Assembly (NCBI RefSeq): GCF_009498275.1 | Contig: NZ_CP045643.1 | Location: forward strand, 5,208,001 to 5,272,000 | Direction: 5' to 3' | Length of the DNA: 64,000 nucleotides | DNA from: Streptomyces fagopyri | GTDB taxonomy: Bacteria > Actinomycetota > Actinomycetes > Streptomycetales > Streptomycetaceae | Shown: positions 44,027 through 52,158 of the stretch, piece after piece | Layout of the letters: each line of letters opens with the position of its first letter | How positions within the stretch are numbered: position 1 is the stretch's first letter | Made by a program: the position numbers and the translations under genes | Notes under the pieces: generated by a model | What the model was told of the DNA's origin: nothing | Seen by the model: the letters and a program-made list of their open reading frames with translations, nothing else | The model's database searches: none

Positions 44027-45013
44027 GTGGACTTCCAACTCACCGAGGACCAACGCGCCTTGCGGGACGGCGTACGGGCGCTGCTGGCGGGCCGTTTCGG
44101 GCCGGAGCCACTGCGGGCGGCGGTGGCCCGCGGCGGCCGGGGTCTCGACCGGGCGCTGTGGCGCGAGCTGGGCGAGGCGGGCTTCTTCTCGCTGCGGCTG
44201 CCGGAGGCGGACGGCGGCGCCGGACTCGGACTGCCCGAGGCGGTACTGGCGTTCGAGGAGGCGGGCCGCGTGCTGCTCCCGGGCCCCCTGGTCGCGACGC
44301 ATCTCGCGGCCGGTGAGGTGCCCGGGGCGGCGACCGGCGAGACCGTGGTCACCGCCGTGTACGGCGGGCTGGTGGAATGGCTGGACGAGTCCGACGCCGT
44401 ACGGGACGGCGCCTGGGGCCCTGCCGCGGGCGGCGCGGCGGATGCCGTACCGCTCACCTCCGTGGACCCGCTGACACCGCTGCACCGAGTGCCCGGGAAC
44501 CTCCCCACCGGCCCCACCGGCCGAGCAGGTCCCGCCGGCCGAGCAGGTCCCGTCGGTTCCCCCGCCCCCACCGGCCCTCCCCGCCCCCCGGATCCCCTCG
44601 TCACGCTCCTCACCGCCGCCGAGCAGCTCGGCAACGCCGCCCGGACCTGTGAGACGGCGGTGCAACACGCCCGGACCCGTGAGCAGTTCGGGCAGCCGAT
44701 CGGGGCCTTCCAGGCGGTCAAACACCTGTGCGCGCAGATGCTGGTGCGGGTGGAGCTGGCCCGGGCCGCGGTCTACGCGGCCGCCGTGACCGCGGACCCC
44801 ATGGACATCGCGGCGGCCCGGCTGCTCGCCGACGACGCCGCCGTGCGCGGCGCCCGTGACTGCCTCCAGGTGCACGGCGGTATGGGCTTCACCTGGGAGT
44901 CCGACGTCCATCTGTATCTCAAGCGGGCATGGGTGCGGACCCGGCGAGGCGGGACTGTCACGGAGAGTGAGGAGCTGTTGGCGGCCGATCTGCTGGCCGG
45001 AGCGGGCCGGTGA
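44027..45013 (+). CDS. Acyl-CoA dehydrogenase-like protein, short partner subunit
   Basis: This 328-residue protein has the fold start DFQLTEDQRALRDGVRALL, TREQFGQPIGAFQAVKHL and VHGGMGFTWESDVHLYLKRA. It lacks most of the middle beta-domain (no SEPDAGSD motif). In its place is a Gly/Pro/Thr-rich stretch near residues 160-190 (TGPTGRAGPAGRAGPVG). It is likely the non-catalytic or half-site partner of the upstream dehydrogenase. The collagen-like linker is unusual. Confidence 0.85.
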   Translation: MDFQLTEDQRALRDGVRALLAGRFGPEPLRAAVARGGRGLDRALWRELGEAGFFSLRLPEADGGAGLGLPEAVLAFEEAGRVLLPGPLVATHLAAGEVPGAATGETVVTAVYGGLVEWLDESDAVRDGAWGPAAGGAADAVPLTSVDPLTPLHRVPGNLPTGPTGRAGPAGRAGPVGSPAPTGPPRPPDPLVTLLTAAEQLGNAARTCETAVQHARTREQFGQPIGAFQAVKHLCAQMLVRVELARAAVYAAAVTADPMDIAAARLLADDAAVRGARDCLQVHGGMGFTWESDVHLYLKRAWVRTRRGGTVTESEELLAADLLAGAGR

Positions 45014-45489
45014 GGCCCTGTCCAGGCAGGCTCCGGGACGGGCCGCGCCGAATGTCACGGATCGTGGCATTTCGGCATCACGGAGCGTCGATATCGGGTT
45101 GTGTCCTTTGCGTGACTTGTCACGGCCTGGAGTCGGCGTCGGGCTCGGGTACCTTGTGTGGGATGCGAGTGGTTCCGAGACTGAGCCATCCCGGTGTTGC
45201 CCCTGAGGCCGCGCCGGATCCGGCGATGCTCGCCGTTCGTGAGGCGGTCCGGGACCCCGTGACCGTCTGTTCGACTCCCCGTGGCGAGCGTCGCACAGTA
45301 TCCCGCAGGCGTACTCCTTCGCGCTGGAATATGCCCGAAGCGCTTGTTGGGGTGACTGTACGTCAACCATGCTGTCTCTCAAGGGAATCACGTTCTGTGA
45401 TTCTGGTTCTGGTCATGCGGGTCATGGCCACGATCGTGGCCCTCGTGAGGCGCGAGGCGATGTGTCCGCCGGTTCGGATGGTGTGAGCG
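45014..45489. other. Intergenic region with a possible small ORF (45163-45486)
   Basis: The 476-base gap before the HATPase gene is less biased in codon use than the real genes. It contains TACCTT at 45150-45155, seven bases before an ATG at 45163, so a leaderless transcript is possible. The rest shows no strong hairpins apart from short dyads. Confidence 0.4.
45163..45486 (+). CDS. Possible 107-residue protein of unknown function
   Basis: The ORF begins MRVVPRLSHPGVAPEAAPDPAM and ends 3 bases before the HATPase GTG, which would allow translational coupling. Its third-position GC is weaker than that of the neighbours, especially in the second half, and no family is recognised. It could be a real small gene or a transcribed leader that happens to stay open. 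Confidence 0.3.
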   Translation: MRVVPRLSHPGVAPEAAPDPAMLAVREAVRDPVTVCSTPRGERRTVSRRRTPSRWNMPEALVGVTVRQPCCLSRESRSVILVLVMRVMATIVALVRREAMCPPVRMV

Positions 45490-45966
45490 GTGCAGGTGCT
45501 TCAAGTGCAGCTGGAGATCCGGCCCGACCCCGCGGAGGTGGGGCGAGCCCGGAGATGGGCCCGGTCGCGGCTCGCCGGATCAGGCATAGAGACCGACGAG
45601 CCGCTCGCCGAGACACTGATCCTGCTCGTCTCCGAGCTCGTCACCAACGCCGTGGTGCACACCGGGTGTCCGGCCGTCCTGCGGCTGTCCCTGCCGGGTG
45701 TCCCCGGTGAGTCGCTGGGCACGGTCCGCCTGGAGGTGGCCGACTCCAGCGACTGCCCCCCGCGGCCCCGGCACGCCGAGGGCGACGAGACCAACGGCCG
45801 CGGCCTGGAACTGGTCGACGGACTCGCGGACCGCTGGGGCTGGAACCCCGAGGGTGTCGGCAAGAGCATCTGGTGCGAGGTGGACCGCTGTACGTCCGCC
45901 GCGAAGGCCCCGGCGGCGTACGTGACCTATCAGGGCTTCGCCTACGAGGCGTACGAGGCCGTCTGA
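45490..45966 (+). CDS. RsbW-like ATP-binding protein (HATPase_c_2)
   Basis: This 158-residue single-domain GHKL ATPase has LILLVSELVTNAVVHTG (N-box), VRLEVADSSDCPPRPR (G1-like) and TNGRGLELVDGLADRWGW (G2). Such proteins in Streptomyces act as anti-sigma kinases or accessory regulators. The STAS gene at 38932 could encode a partner, but there is no direct evidence for this. The C-terminus ends in an aromatic-rich tail (YQGFAYEAYEAV). Confidence 0.87.
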   Translation: MQVLQVQLEIRPDPAEVGRARRWARSRLAGSGIETDEPLAETLILLVSELVTNAVVHTGCPAVLRLSLPGVPGESLGTVRLEVADSSDCPPRPRHAEGDETNGRGLELVDGLADRWGWNPEGVGKSIWCEVDRCTSAAKAPAAYVTYQGFAYEAYEAV

Positions 45967-46391
45967 CGCGTACGCGATTCGTGCATGTATGCACGGATCG
46001 CGGCTCTCCGGCGGTGGGCCGGGCCGAATGCGCCGGGTCGTGCTTCTCTGCGCGCCGTCACAAAGGGCCCATAAGTGATAATCCCCCGAACGGGTGTTGA
46101 CGTGACGTGTCCGTTTGATCACGCTTATGGACAGCGATGCGCCGCGAGGGGACGGCGAGGGTTCCGGTGACGGGAACCCTCGGCGAGTGCGGATCGTGAT
46201 TCGGCGTCGGCTCCTTCGGGGTCCCAAGGGGCAGGGCGGCTGCGCCGGAGCCGGATGGCGGCGCGCGTTGCCGTGCTCGGGGCGAGCAGTGACGCGCCGC
46301 CAGTCGACTCCTTCCGTCGCCTTCCGCTGATTTCCTCCGGTTCCTTCTGTGCGTCCCCGTGCCCCTGCGCCTCCAGGTGTCCCTGTGGTGC
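45967..46391. other. Intergenic region with a 13-bp dyad after the HATPase gene
   Basis: GCGATTCGTGCAT (45974-45986) and ATGCACGGATCGC (45989-46001) form a nearly perfect dyad (12 of 13) eight bases after the stop. A second dyad, GGTTCC-N7-GGAACC, lies near 46160-46178. The region also has a weak ORF at 46115-46330 without support. The dyads probably terminate the two convergent transcripts. Confidence 0.4.
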
Positions 46392-47327
46392 CTACAGCAG
46401 GGCGACGGGGGCGACCGGTGTGCCCGTACCGCCCACGAAGGGTTCGGGCATCGCCGACAGCAGGAAGGAGTAGCGGCCTTCTTCTCCACAGGCTGTGGAC
46501 AACTCTTCGAGATTCCAGTTCTGGCCCTGCAGCATCCCCATCTCGACCAGGTCGAGCGCGTGCACGGGCAGCCAGAGGTCCTCGATCTCGGGAGGGAAGA
46601 TCTCGAAGGTGAGGGTGTCGTTCGCGACGGCCGCGACCTCACGCGCGTGGAACCACTCCGGCGTGTGGACGGACAGTCCCGGCGACGGATATCCGTACCC
46701 GTGCTTGTCGCCCGCCAGATAGACCTGGATCTGACCGGTGCGTACGAGCACGATGTCCCCCGCCCGCACCCGGGTGCCGGCCAGCTCCTCGGCGGCGTCC
46801 AGGTCCTCGGGGGTCACCGCGTGCCCGCCGTCGAGGCGGCCGACGCCCCGGGCGCGGGCGACGTCCAGCAGTACGCCCCGCGAGACGATGTGCCGGGGCT
46901 TGTCGATGCCGCCGAACGCTGCGCCGCCGTGCGGGGTGATCGTGCCGGCCGGGCGGCCGTTGTAGAGCATCCCCGAGTGCGAGACGTGCGTCAGCGCGTC
47001 CCAGTGGGTCGCCGCCTGCAGTCCCAGGGTCACGGCGTCGTCGCTGCACGCGACGGTGCCGGGGCCGAAGATCTCCTGGTTGATCTGCACCATGACGTGC
47101 AGCGGATTGACCCGCCCGGGGATCATGCCGGTCTGCACCCCGTCCTGCTCGAGGGGGAGTGCGAGGGGGACGCGGCGGCCCGAGCGGACGCCCGCCGCGG
47201 CCCGGCGCACCACCTCGTCGGTGATGAGGTTCAGGGTCCCGATCTCGTCGTCGGCACCCCAACGGCCCCAGTTGTTCACGCGCTTGGCGATCTCGTGGAA
47301 GGCCGGGTGGAGCGTCGGCAGTGACAT
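46392..47327 (-). CDS. Cyclase family protein (metal-dependent hydrolase, kynurenine formamidase-like)
   Basis: This 311-residue protein has ATHWDALTHVSHSGMLYNGRP, the metal-binding H-x-D-x3-H motif of the cyclase family (PF04199), followed by GRRVPLALPLEQDG-type strands and VRTGQIQVYL. The family hydrolyses amide or cyclic diketone bonds, for example formylkynurenine or isatin. Its promoter shares the 47359-47400 operators with the divergent SDR gene, so it is part of the regulon and might open a ring. Confidence 0.87.
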   Translation of the reverse strand: MSLPTLHPAFHEIAKRVNNWGRWGADDEIGTLNLITDEVVRRAAAGVRSGRRVPLALPLEQDGVQTGMIPGRVNPLHVMVQINQEIFGPGTVACSDDAVTLGLQAATHWDALTHVSHSGMLYNGRPAGTITPHGGAAFGGIDKPRHIVSRGVLLDVARARGVGRLDGGHAVTPEDLDAAEELAGTRVRAGDIVLVRTGQIQVYLAGDKHGYGYPSPGLSVHTPEWFHAREVAAVANDTLTFEIFPPEIEDLWLPVHALDLVEMGMLQGQNWNLEELSTACGEEGRYSFLLSAMPEPFVGGTGTPVAPVALL

Positions 47328-47358
47328 GAGTCCTCCCCGAGGGCTTGTCTCCGGGTAT

Positions 47359-47373
47359 CTGACGGGTCGTAGA
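47359..47373. promoter_or_regulatory. Degenerate operator copy, cyclase/SDR promoter
   Basis: TATCTGAC-GGGTC-GTAGA keeps the left half (with the TAT extension) but has only part of the right half. Confidence 0.4.
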
Positions 47374-47385
47374 ATCCAGTTGAAT

Positions 47386-47400
47386 CTAACGGACCGTCAG
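47386..47400. promoter_or_regulatory. Operator CTAAC-N5-GTCAG, SDR promoter
   Basis: CTAAC-GGACC-GTCAG has one mismatch in the left half, lies 23 bases before the SDR start and is 12 bases downstream of the degenerate copy. Confidence 0.6.
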
Positions 47401-47422
47401 AAACTGCGGGAAGGGGCCGGAC

Positions 47423-48334
47423 GTGGGGAACTTCTTGGCGGGCCAGGTCGTCGCCGTGACGGGGGCGGGCCGGGGCATCGGCCGCGCCGTCGCGCTCGCC
47501 GCGGCCGGGGAAGGGGCGCGCGTCGTCGTCAACGACTACGGGGTGTCTGTCGAGGGCGCCGAGCCCACGAGTTCGGTCGCCGACGCCGTGGTCAAGGAGA
47601 TCGAGGCGGCAGGCGGGGAAGCCGTCGCGGTGGCCGACGACATCTCCACGATGGCGGGCGGACAGCACGTCGTCGACACGGCGCTGACGGCGTACGGGCG
47701 GATCGACGGAGTCGTGTGCGTGGCCGGCATCCTGCGCGAGCGGATGCTGTTCAACATGTCCGAGCAGGAGTGGGACTCGGTCGTGGCCACCCATCTGAAG
47801 GGCACGTTCACGGTCTTCCGGGCGGCCTCGGCCGTCATGCGCGCACAGGGCTCGGGAACGCTCATCGGTTTCACCAGCGGCAATCACCAGGGTTCCGTGG
47901 CGCAGGCCAACTACAGCGCGGCCAAGGGCGGGATCATCTCGCTGGTCCGCAGCGCGGCACTCGGCCTGCACAAGTACGGGGTGACGGCGAACGCGGTCGC
48001 TCCGGTCGCCCGTACCCGCATGTCCGCGGGCGTCCCCATGGAACTGGCGGAGATCGGCGAACCGGAGGACGTCGCCGCGCTGGTGGTCTACCTGCTGTCG
48101 GACCGCGCCCGGCGGGAACGGATCACCGGGCAGGTGTACACGATCGCCGGGCCGAAGATCGCGGTGTGGGCGCAGCCGCGGGAACTGCGGGCCGGGTACG
48201 CGGAGGGCGCCTGGACCCCGGAGCGGATCGCGGACTTCCTGCCGGGCACGGTGGGGGTGGATCCGATGCCACTGCTGGAGCGGGTGGAGGCGATGGCGCG
48301 GGCGGCGGCGGAGAAGGCGCGGCCGAACGCGTGA
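47423..48334 (+). CDS. SDR-family dehydrogenase (3-hydroxyacyl-CoA dehydrogenase/HSD17B4-like)
   Basis: This 303-residue oxidoreductase has the cofactor motif TGAGRGIG (residues 13-20), the catalytic Tyr164-x3-Lys168 (YSAAK) and an upstream Ser152. The stretch VCVAGILRERMLFNMSEQEWD is typical of the 17-beta-HSD type 4 group that oxidises (3R)-hydroxyacyl-CoA. It probably carries out the third step of the beta-oxidation cycle in this regulon. The GTG at 47423 follows GGGAAGGGG. Confidence 0.88.
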   Translation: MGNFLAGQVVAVTGAGRGIGRAVALAAAGEGARVVVNDYGVSVEGAEPTSSVADAVVKEIEAAGGEAVAVADDISTMAGGQHVVDTALTAYGRIDGVVCVAGILRERMLFNMSEQEWDSVVATHLKGTFTVFRAASAVMRAQGSGTLIGFTSGNHQGSVAQANYSAAKGGIISLVRSAALGLHKYGVTANAVAPVARTRMSAGVPMELAEIGEPEDVAALVVYLLSDRARRERITGQVYTIAGPKIAVWAQPRELRAGYAEGAWTPERIADFLPGTVGVDPMPLLERVEAMARAAAEKARPNA

Positions 48335-48370
48335 GGGTGCCGTGGTGCCGGCCGAGTGGGAGGACGACAC

Positions 48371-49528
48371 ATGGAGTTCGGATTCGACGCCGAGGACGAG
48401 GTCTTCCGGCGTACGGCACGGGACTGGCTTGCGGCGCACCATACGGGAGACCCGGGCCGCCGGGACTGGGAACGGGAGCTCGGACGGGACGGCTGGATCG
48501 GCCTCGGATGGCCGGAGGACGGGTACGGGAACCGGCGCGCGACCCTGACCCAGCAGGTCGTCTGGGCCGAGGAGTACGCCCGTTCGGGGGCCCCCGCGCG
48601 CTCGGGTCACATCGGCGAGAAACTCCTCGCCCCCACCCTCATCGGCCATGGCACGGCTGAGCAGAAGGCCCGCTTCCTGCCCCCGATCGCCCGCGGCGAG
48701 GAACTCTGGTGCCAGGGCTACAGCGAGCCCGGTGCGGGCTCCGACCTCGCGGGCATCACGACGACCGCCGTACCGGAGGAGGGTTCCGCGGCCGCCCGGA
48801 CGTACCGCGTCAGCGGCCAGAAGATCTGGACCTCGCTCGCCCACGAGGCGGACTGGTGCTTCGTCCTGGCCCGCACCCGGCCGGACGCGCAGCGCCACCA
48901 CGGCCTGTCCCTGCTCCTCGTCCCGATGGACCAGCCGGGCCGCGTCGAGGTCCGGCCGATCCGCCAGCTCACCGGCACCAGCGAGTTCAACGAGGTCTTC
49001 TTCGACGGGGCGCGGGCGCGGGCCGAGCATGTCGTCGGCGGCGAGGGCAACGGCTGGCGGGTGGCCATGAGCCTGCTCGGACACGAGCGCGGCGTCTCGA
49101 CACTCGCCCAGCAGGTCGGCTTCGCCGCGGAGCTGCGACGTGTCGTCGAGACGGCCGTCTCGACGGGCGCGGCCGACGATCCGGTCGTCCGCGACGGTCT
49201 GGTGCGGCTGTGGGCGGAACTGCGCACCATGCGCTGGAACGCCCTGCGGACACTGGGCGGTTCGGGCGACGTGGGCGCGCCGAGCGTCGCCAAGCTGCTG
49301 TGGGGAGGCTGGCACCAGCGGCTCGGTGACCTCGCGGTGCGGGTACGGGGAGCTGAGGCGTCGACCGGCCCACTGGACTGGTCGGCCGCGGCGCCGTACG
49401 AACTCGACCCACTCCAGCACCTGTTCCTGTTCAGCCGGGCCGACACCATCTACGGCGGCTCGGACGAGATCCAGCGCACGATCATCGCCGAGCGCGTGCT
49501 CGGTCTGCCGAAGGAACCCAGGGGATAG
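48371..49528 (+). CDS. Acyl-CoA dehydrogenase
   Basis: This 385-residue flavoenzyme has WCQGYSEPGAGSDLAGI, SGQKIWTSLAHEADWCFVLAR, FDGARARAEHVVGGEGNGW and the C-terminal GGSDEIQRTIIAERVLGLPK. It follows the SDR gene by 36 bases and is probably co-transcribed. Similarity in layout to the 42863 protein suggests related substrates at a different step of the pathway. Confidence 0.9.
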   Translation: MEFGFDAEDEVFRRTARDWLAAHHTGDPGRRDWERELGRDGWIGLGWPEDGYGNRRATLTQQVVWAEEYARSGAPARSGHIGEKLLAPTLIGHGTAEQKARFLPPIARGEELWCQGYSEPGAGSDLAGITTTAVPEEGSAAARTYRVSGQKIWTSLAHEADWCFVLARTRPDAQRHHGLSLLLVPMDQPGRVEVRPIRQLTGTSEFNEVFFDGARARAEHVVGGEGNGWRVAMSLLGHERGVSTLAQQVGFAAELRRVVETAVSTGAADDPVVRDGLVRLWAELRTMRWNALRTLGGSGDVGAPSVAKLLWGGWHQRLGDLAVRVRGAEASTGPLDWSAAAPYELDPLQHLFLFSRADTIYGGSDEIQRTIIAERVLGLPKEPRG

Positions 49529-49556
49529 CCCCGGGGACGAGAGGGGAGCCGGTGCG

Positions 49557-50606
49557 ATGCGAGGCGTGATCTTCGACGGCAAGCAGACCCAGGTCGTGGA
49601 CGACCTGGAGGTACGCGATCCGGGACCCGGCGAGGTGCGGGTCGCCGTCGCCGCGGCCGGACTCTGCCACAGCGACCTCTCGGTGGTGGACGGGACCATA
49701 CCGTTCCCCGTTCCGGTGGTGCTGGGCCACGAGGGTGCCGGGGTCGTCGAGTCGGTGGGCGCGGGCGTCACCCACGTCCGGCCCGGAGACCATGTCGCGC
49801 TGTCGACACTCGCCAACTGCGGCGCGTGCGCGGAGTGCGACCGGGGACGGCCGACGATGTGCCGCAAGGCGATCGGCATGCCCGGACAGCCGTTCGAGCG
49901 GGGCGGGCGACCGCTGTACCAGTTCGCCTCCAACTCGGCCTTCGCGGAACGGACGGTGGTGAAGGCCGTCCAGGCCGTCCGGATCCCGGGGGACATCCCG
50001 CTGCCGTCCGCCGCGCTGATCGGCTGCGGGGTGCTGACGGGCGTGGGCGCCGTACTGAACCGCGCGCGGGTGGACCACGGCGAGAGCGTCCTCGTGATCG
50101 GCACGGGCGGCATCGGGCTCAACGTGATCCAGGGGGCGCGGATCGCGGGCGCCCTGAAGATCGTCGCGGTCGACTCCAACCCGGCCAAGGAGACGGTGGC
50201 CCGCCGGTTCGGCGCCACCCACTTCCTCACCTCCACCGAGGCCGTCCGGGAGATCCTCCCCACGGGCGCGGACCACGCCTTCGAGTGCGTCGGCCGGGTC
50301 GAACTCATCCGCCAGGCGATCGACCTGCTGGACCGCCACGGCCAGGCGGTGCTCCTCGGCGTACCGCCCGCCACCGCCGAGGCGTCCTTCCTCGTCTCCG
50401 CGATGTACCTGGACAAGTCGATCCTCGGCTGCCGCTACGGTTCGTCGCGACCGCAGCGCGACATCGCCCGCTACGCGGACCTCTACCGCGAGGGCCGCCT
50501 GCTGCTCGACGAACTGGTCACCAGGACCTACCCGGTGGAGGAGTTCGACAAGGCGGCGCACGACGCGCACGAGGGGAGGGTGGCTCGGGCGGTACTGACG
50601 TTCTAG
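49557..50606 (+). CDS. Zinc-dependent alcohol dehydrogenase (MDR family)
   Basis: This 349-residue protein has the catalytic zinc ligands in AGLCHSDLSVVDG and VVLGHEGAGVVESVG, the structural zinc loop CGACAECDRGRPTMC, and the NAD motif IGTGGIGLNVIQGARIAG. It resembles class III/Rv3086-type long-chain alcohol or mycothiol-dependent dehydrogenases. The ATG at 49557 follows AGGGGAG. It likely oxidises an alcohol intermediate of the same regulon, being last in the SDR transcript. Confidence 0.9.
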   Translation: MRGVIFDGKQTQVVDDLEVRDPGPGEVRVAVAAAGLCHSDLSVVDGTIPFPVPVVLGHEGAGVVESVGAGVTHVRPGDHVALSTLANCGACAECDRGRPTMCRKAIGMPGQPFERGGRPLYQFASNSAFAERTVVKAVQAVRIPGDIPLPSAALIGCGVLTGVGAVLNRARVDHGESVLVIGTGGIGLNVIQGARIAGALKIVAVDSNPAKETVARRFGATHFLTSTEAVREILPTGADHAFECVGRVELIRQAIDLLDRHGQAVLLGVPPATAEASFLVSAMYLDKSILGCRYGSSRPQRDIARYADLYREGRLLLDELVTRTYPVEEFDKAAHDAHEGRVARAVLTF

Positions 50607-50614
50607 GGAGCGCT

Positions 50615-50674
50615 GAGGCGGTTGCCGAGGCGACTGCCGGTGCGGTTGCCGGTGCGGTTGTCGGGGCGGTTGTC
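50615..50674. repeat. Five 12-bp imperfect tandem repeats
   Basis: The units are GAGGCGGTTGCC, GAGGCGACTGCC, GGTGCGGTTGCC, GGTGCGGTTGTC and GGGGCGGTTGTC, between the alcohol dehydrogenase and the MFS gene. No function is apparent. Confidence 0.7.
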
Positions 50675-50718
50675 CACAGGCCGGGGAAATCCGCTGGGGC
50701 GGTGTCGGTGCGGTCCCC

Positions 50719-50724
50719 TAACGT
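50719..50724 (+). promoter_or_regulatory. Candidate -10 box giving a leaderless MFS transcript
   Basis: TAACGT ends six bases before the ATG at 50731, and no ribosome site precedes that ATG. Confidence 0.4.
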
Positions 50725-50730
50725 CGTCGC

Positions 50731-52158
50731 ATGAGCTACCGAGACCTCGCCTCCCGACAGGCCCTGGCCTGGGCCGTCGTGGCCGTCGGCGCCCGGATGC
50801 CGGTCGCCATGGCGCCGCTGGCCCTGGTCTTCCTGGTCCGTGAGCGCCCCGGTGGCTACACCCTCGGCGCGGCCCTGGCCGCGGCGTACGTGATCGGTGA
50901 GATCGTCGCCGCTCCCGTCCTCGGCACCCGCATGCGTCCGCACCGCGCCCGCCGCCAACTGGCCCTGGGCCTCTCGGCCGGCGCCCTCGGTTTCACGGGC
51001 CTGGGCGCGTTCCCGCACGCGCACCCGGCGGTCCTCGCCGCCTGCGCCGCTCTGGCCGGCGCCGCCCCCGCCGCGGCCCCCGGCGGCCTCCGCGCCCTGC
51101 TGACCGGCCTCGTCCCGAAGCGGGCCGTAGCCCAGGCACTGTCCGCGGAGTCGATGCTGACCTTCGGCATATGGTCGCTGACCCCGGCGGTGGTCACCGG
51201 CCTCGCGCTGGAAGCCGCCCCCAGGGTCCCGCTGCTGCTCGCCGCCGCCCTGATGGCCTCGTCCGTCCCGGGCCTGTGGACGCTGCCCGCGGGCTGGGAC
51301 GCGGACGAGACGGACCGCGCGGGAGAGTCGATGCCCCGCATCCTGGCCAGGGCCTGGCCCGCGTACGTCATGGGCGCCGCCGGCCTCTCCCTGCTCGCCC
51401 TGGCCGAGCTCGTGCTGCCCGCCCTTCTGGAGCAGCGCGGCGCGGGCGTCGGGTGGGCGGGCCCGCTGCTCACAGGGCTGTCGCTGGGCGCGGCGGTGGG
51501 CGCTTTCCTGTACGGGCTGCGCTCCTGGCCGGGCCGGCTGAGCACCCGGAGCACGGTGCTGACCTGCGGTATGGCGGCGTGCCTCGCGCTGGTCGCGCTG
51601 ATACCCGACCTCGCCTGGATGGCCTGCGCCCTGGTGTTCGCGGGTGTCCTGCAGGCGGGCGCGATGCTCACCCGCAATCTGTCGCTGCGCGAGATGCTCC
51701 CGCCGAGCGCGCTGGCGGCGGGATACTCGGTGATGTACGCGGCGGTGGGCGCGGGGTACGCGGCGACGGGCTCACTGGCGGGCGCCCTGCTCCCCTTCGT
51801 CGCCCCCTCGACCGCGATCCTCGCCGGCGTCGGCCTCACCCTGCTGCTCACGCTCGTGGGCGCGTGGGGCGAACGCGACCGCACGGCGAGCGCCGGGGAC
51901 CGCTCAGCCGGCGCCGACCCGGGAGCCGCCGGACCGGGTGCCACCGACTCGGGTGCCACGGGGCGGGGTGCCGGCGGGCGGGGTGGCTCGGGGCGGGAGG
52001 TCCGCGAGGGGGCTGTCCGCGACGGTGCCGTCCGCGGGCCGGAGGTCCGTGAGGGGGTGGCCGGCATCCCCGTCCAGCCCGCCGCCCGTGACCTCCCGGT
52101 TGGAGGAACGGAAGGTACGGCGGTACGTGGTGGGGGTGACCCCGAGCACCGCCTGTAG
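50731..52158 (+). CDS. MFS transporter
   Basis: This 475-residue protein has about 12 hydrophobic segments, for example VVAVGARMPVAMAPLALVFLV and ALVFAGVLQAGAMLTRNLSL. The C-terminal 100 residues are hydrophilic, Gly/Arg/Ala-rich and likely disordered, and overlap the convergent GlxA-type gene by 255 bases. It resembles sugar-efflux-like MFS proteins of Streptomyces. The substrate is unknown. The true stop may be correct, but the low-complexity tail suggests an elongated end. Confidence 0.8.
   Translation: MSYRDLASRQALAWAVVAVGARMPVAMAPLALVFLVRERPGGYTLGAALAAAYVIGEIVAAPVLGTRMRPHRARRQLALGLSAGALGFTGLGAFPHAHPAVLAACAALAGAAPAAAPGGLRALLTGLVPKRAVAQALSAESMLTFGIWSLTPAVVTGLALEAAPRVPLLLAAALMASSVPGLWTLPAGWDADETDRAGESMPRILARAWPAYVMGAAGLSLLALAELVLPALLEQRGAGVGWAGPLLTGLSLGAAVGAFLYGLRSWPGRLSTRSTVLTCGMAACLALVALIPDLAWMACALVFAGVLQAGAMLTRNLSLREMLPPSALAAGYSVMYAAVGAGYAATGSLAGALLPFVAPSTAILAGVGLTLLLTLVGAWGERDRTASAGDRSAGADPGAAGPGATDSGATGRGAGGRGGSGREVREGAVRDGAVRGPEVREGVAGIPVQPAARDLPVGGTEGTAVRGGGDPEHRL

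Noticed and set aside
46115..46330. A 71-residue ORF between the HATPase and cyclase genes
   Set aside because: No ribosome site, weak codon bias and no recognisable domain.
47276..50416. A 1046-residue minus-strand frame over the SDR, dehydrogenase and alcohol dehydrogenase genes
   Set aside because: The plus-strand genes have all expected motifs, and the antisense frame has none.
50600..50614. CTGACG near the end of the alcohol dehydrogenase gene as another operator
   Set aside because: Only one half-site is present, inside coding sequence.
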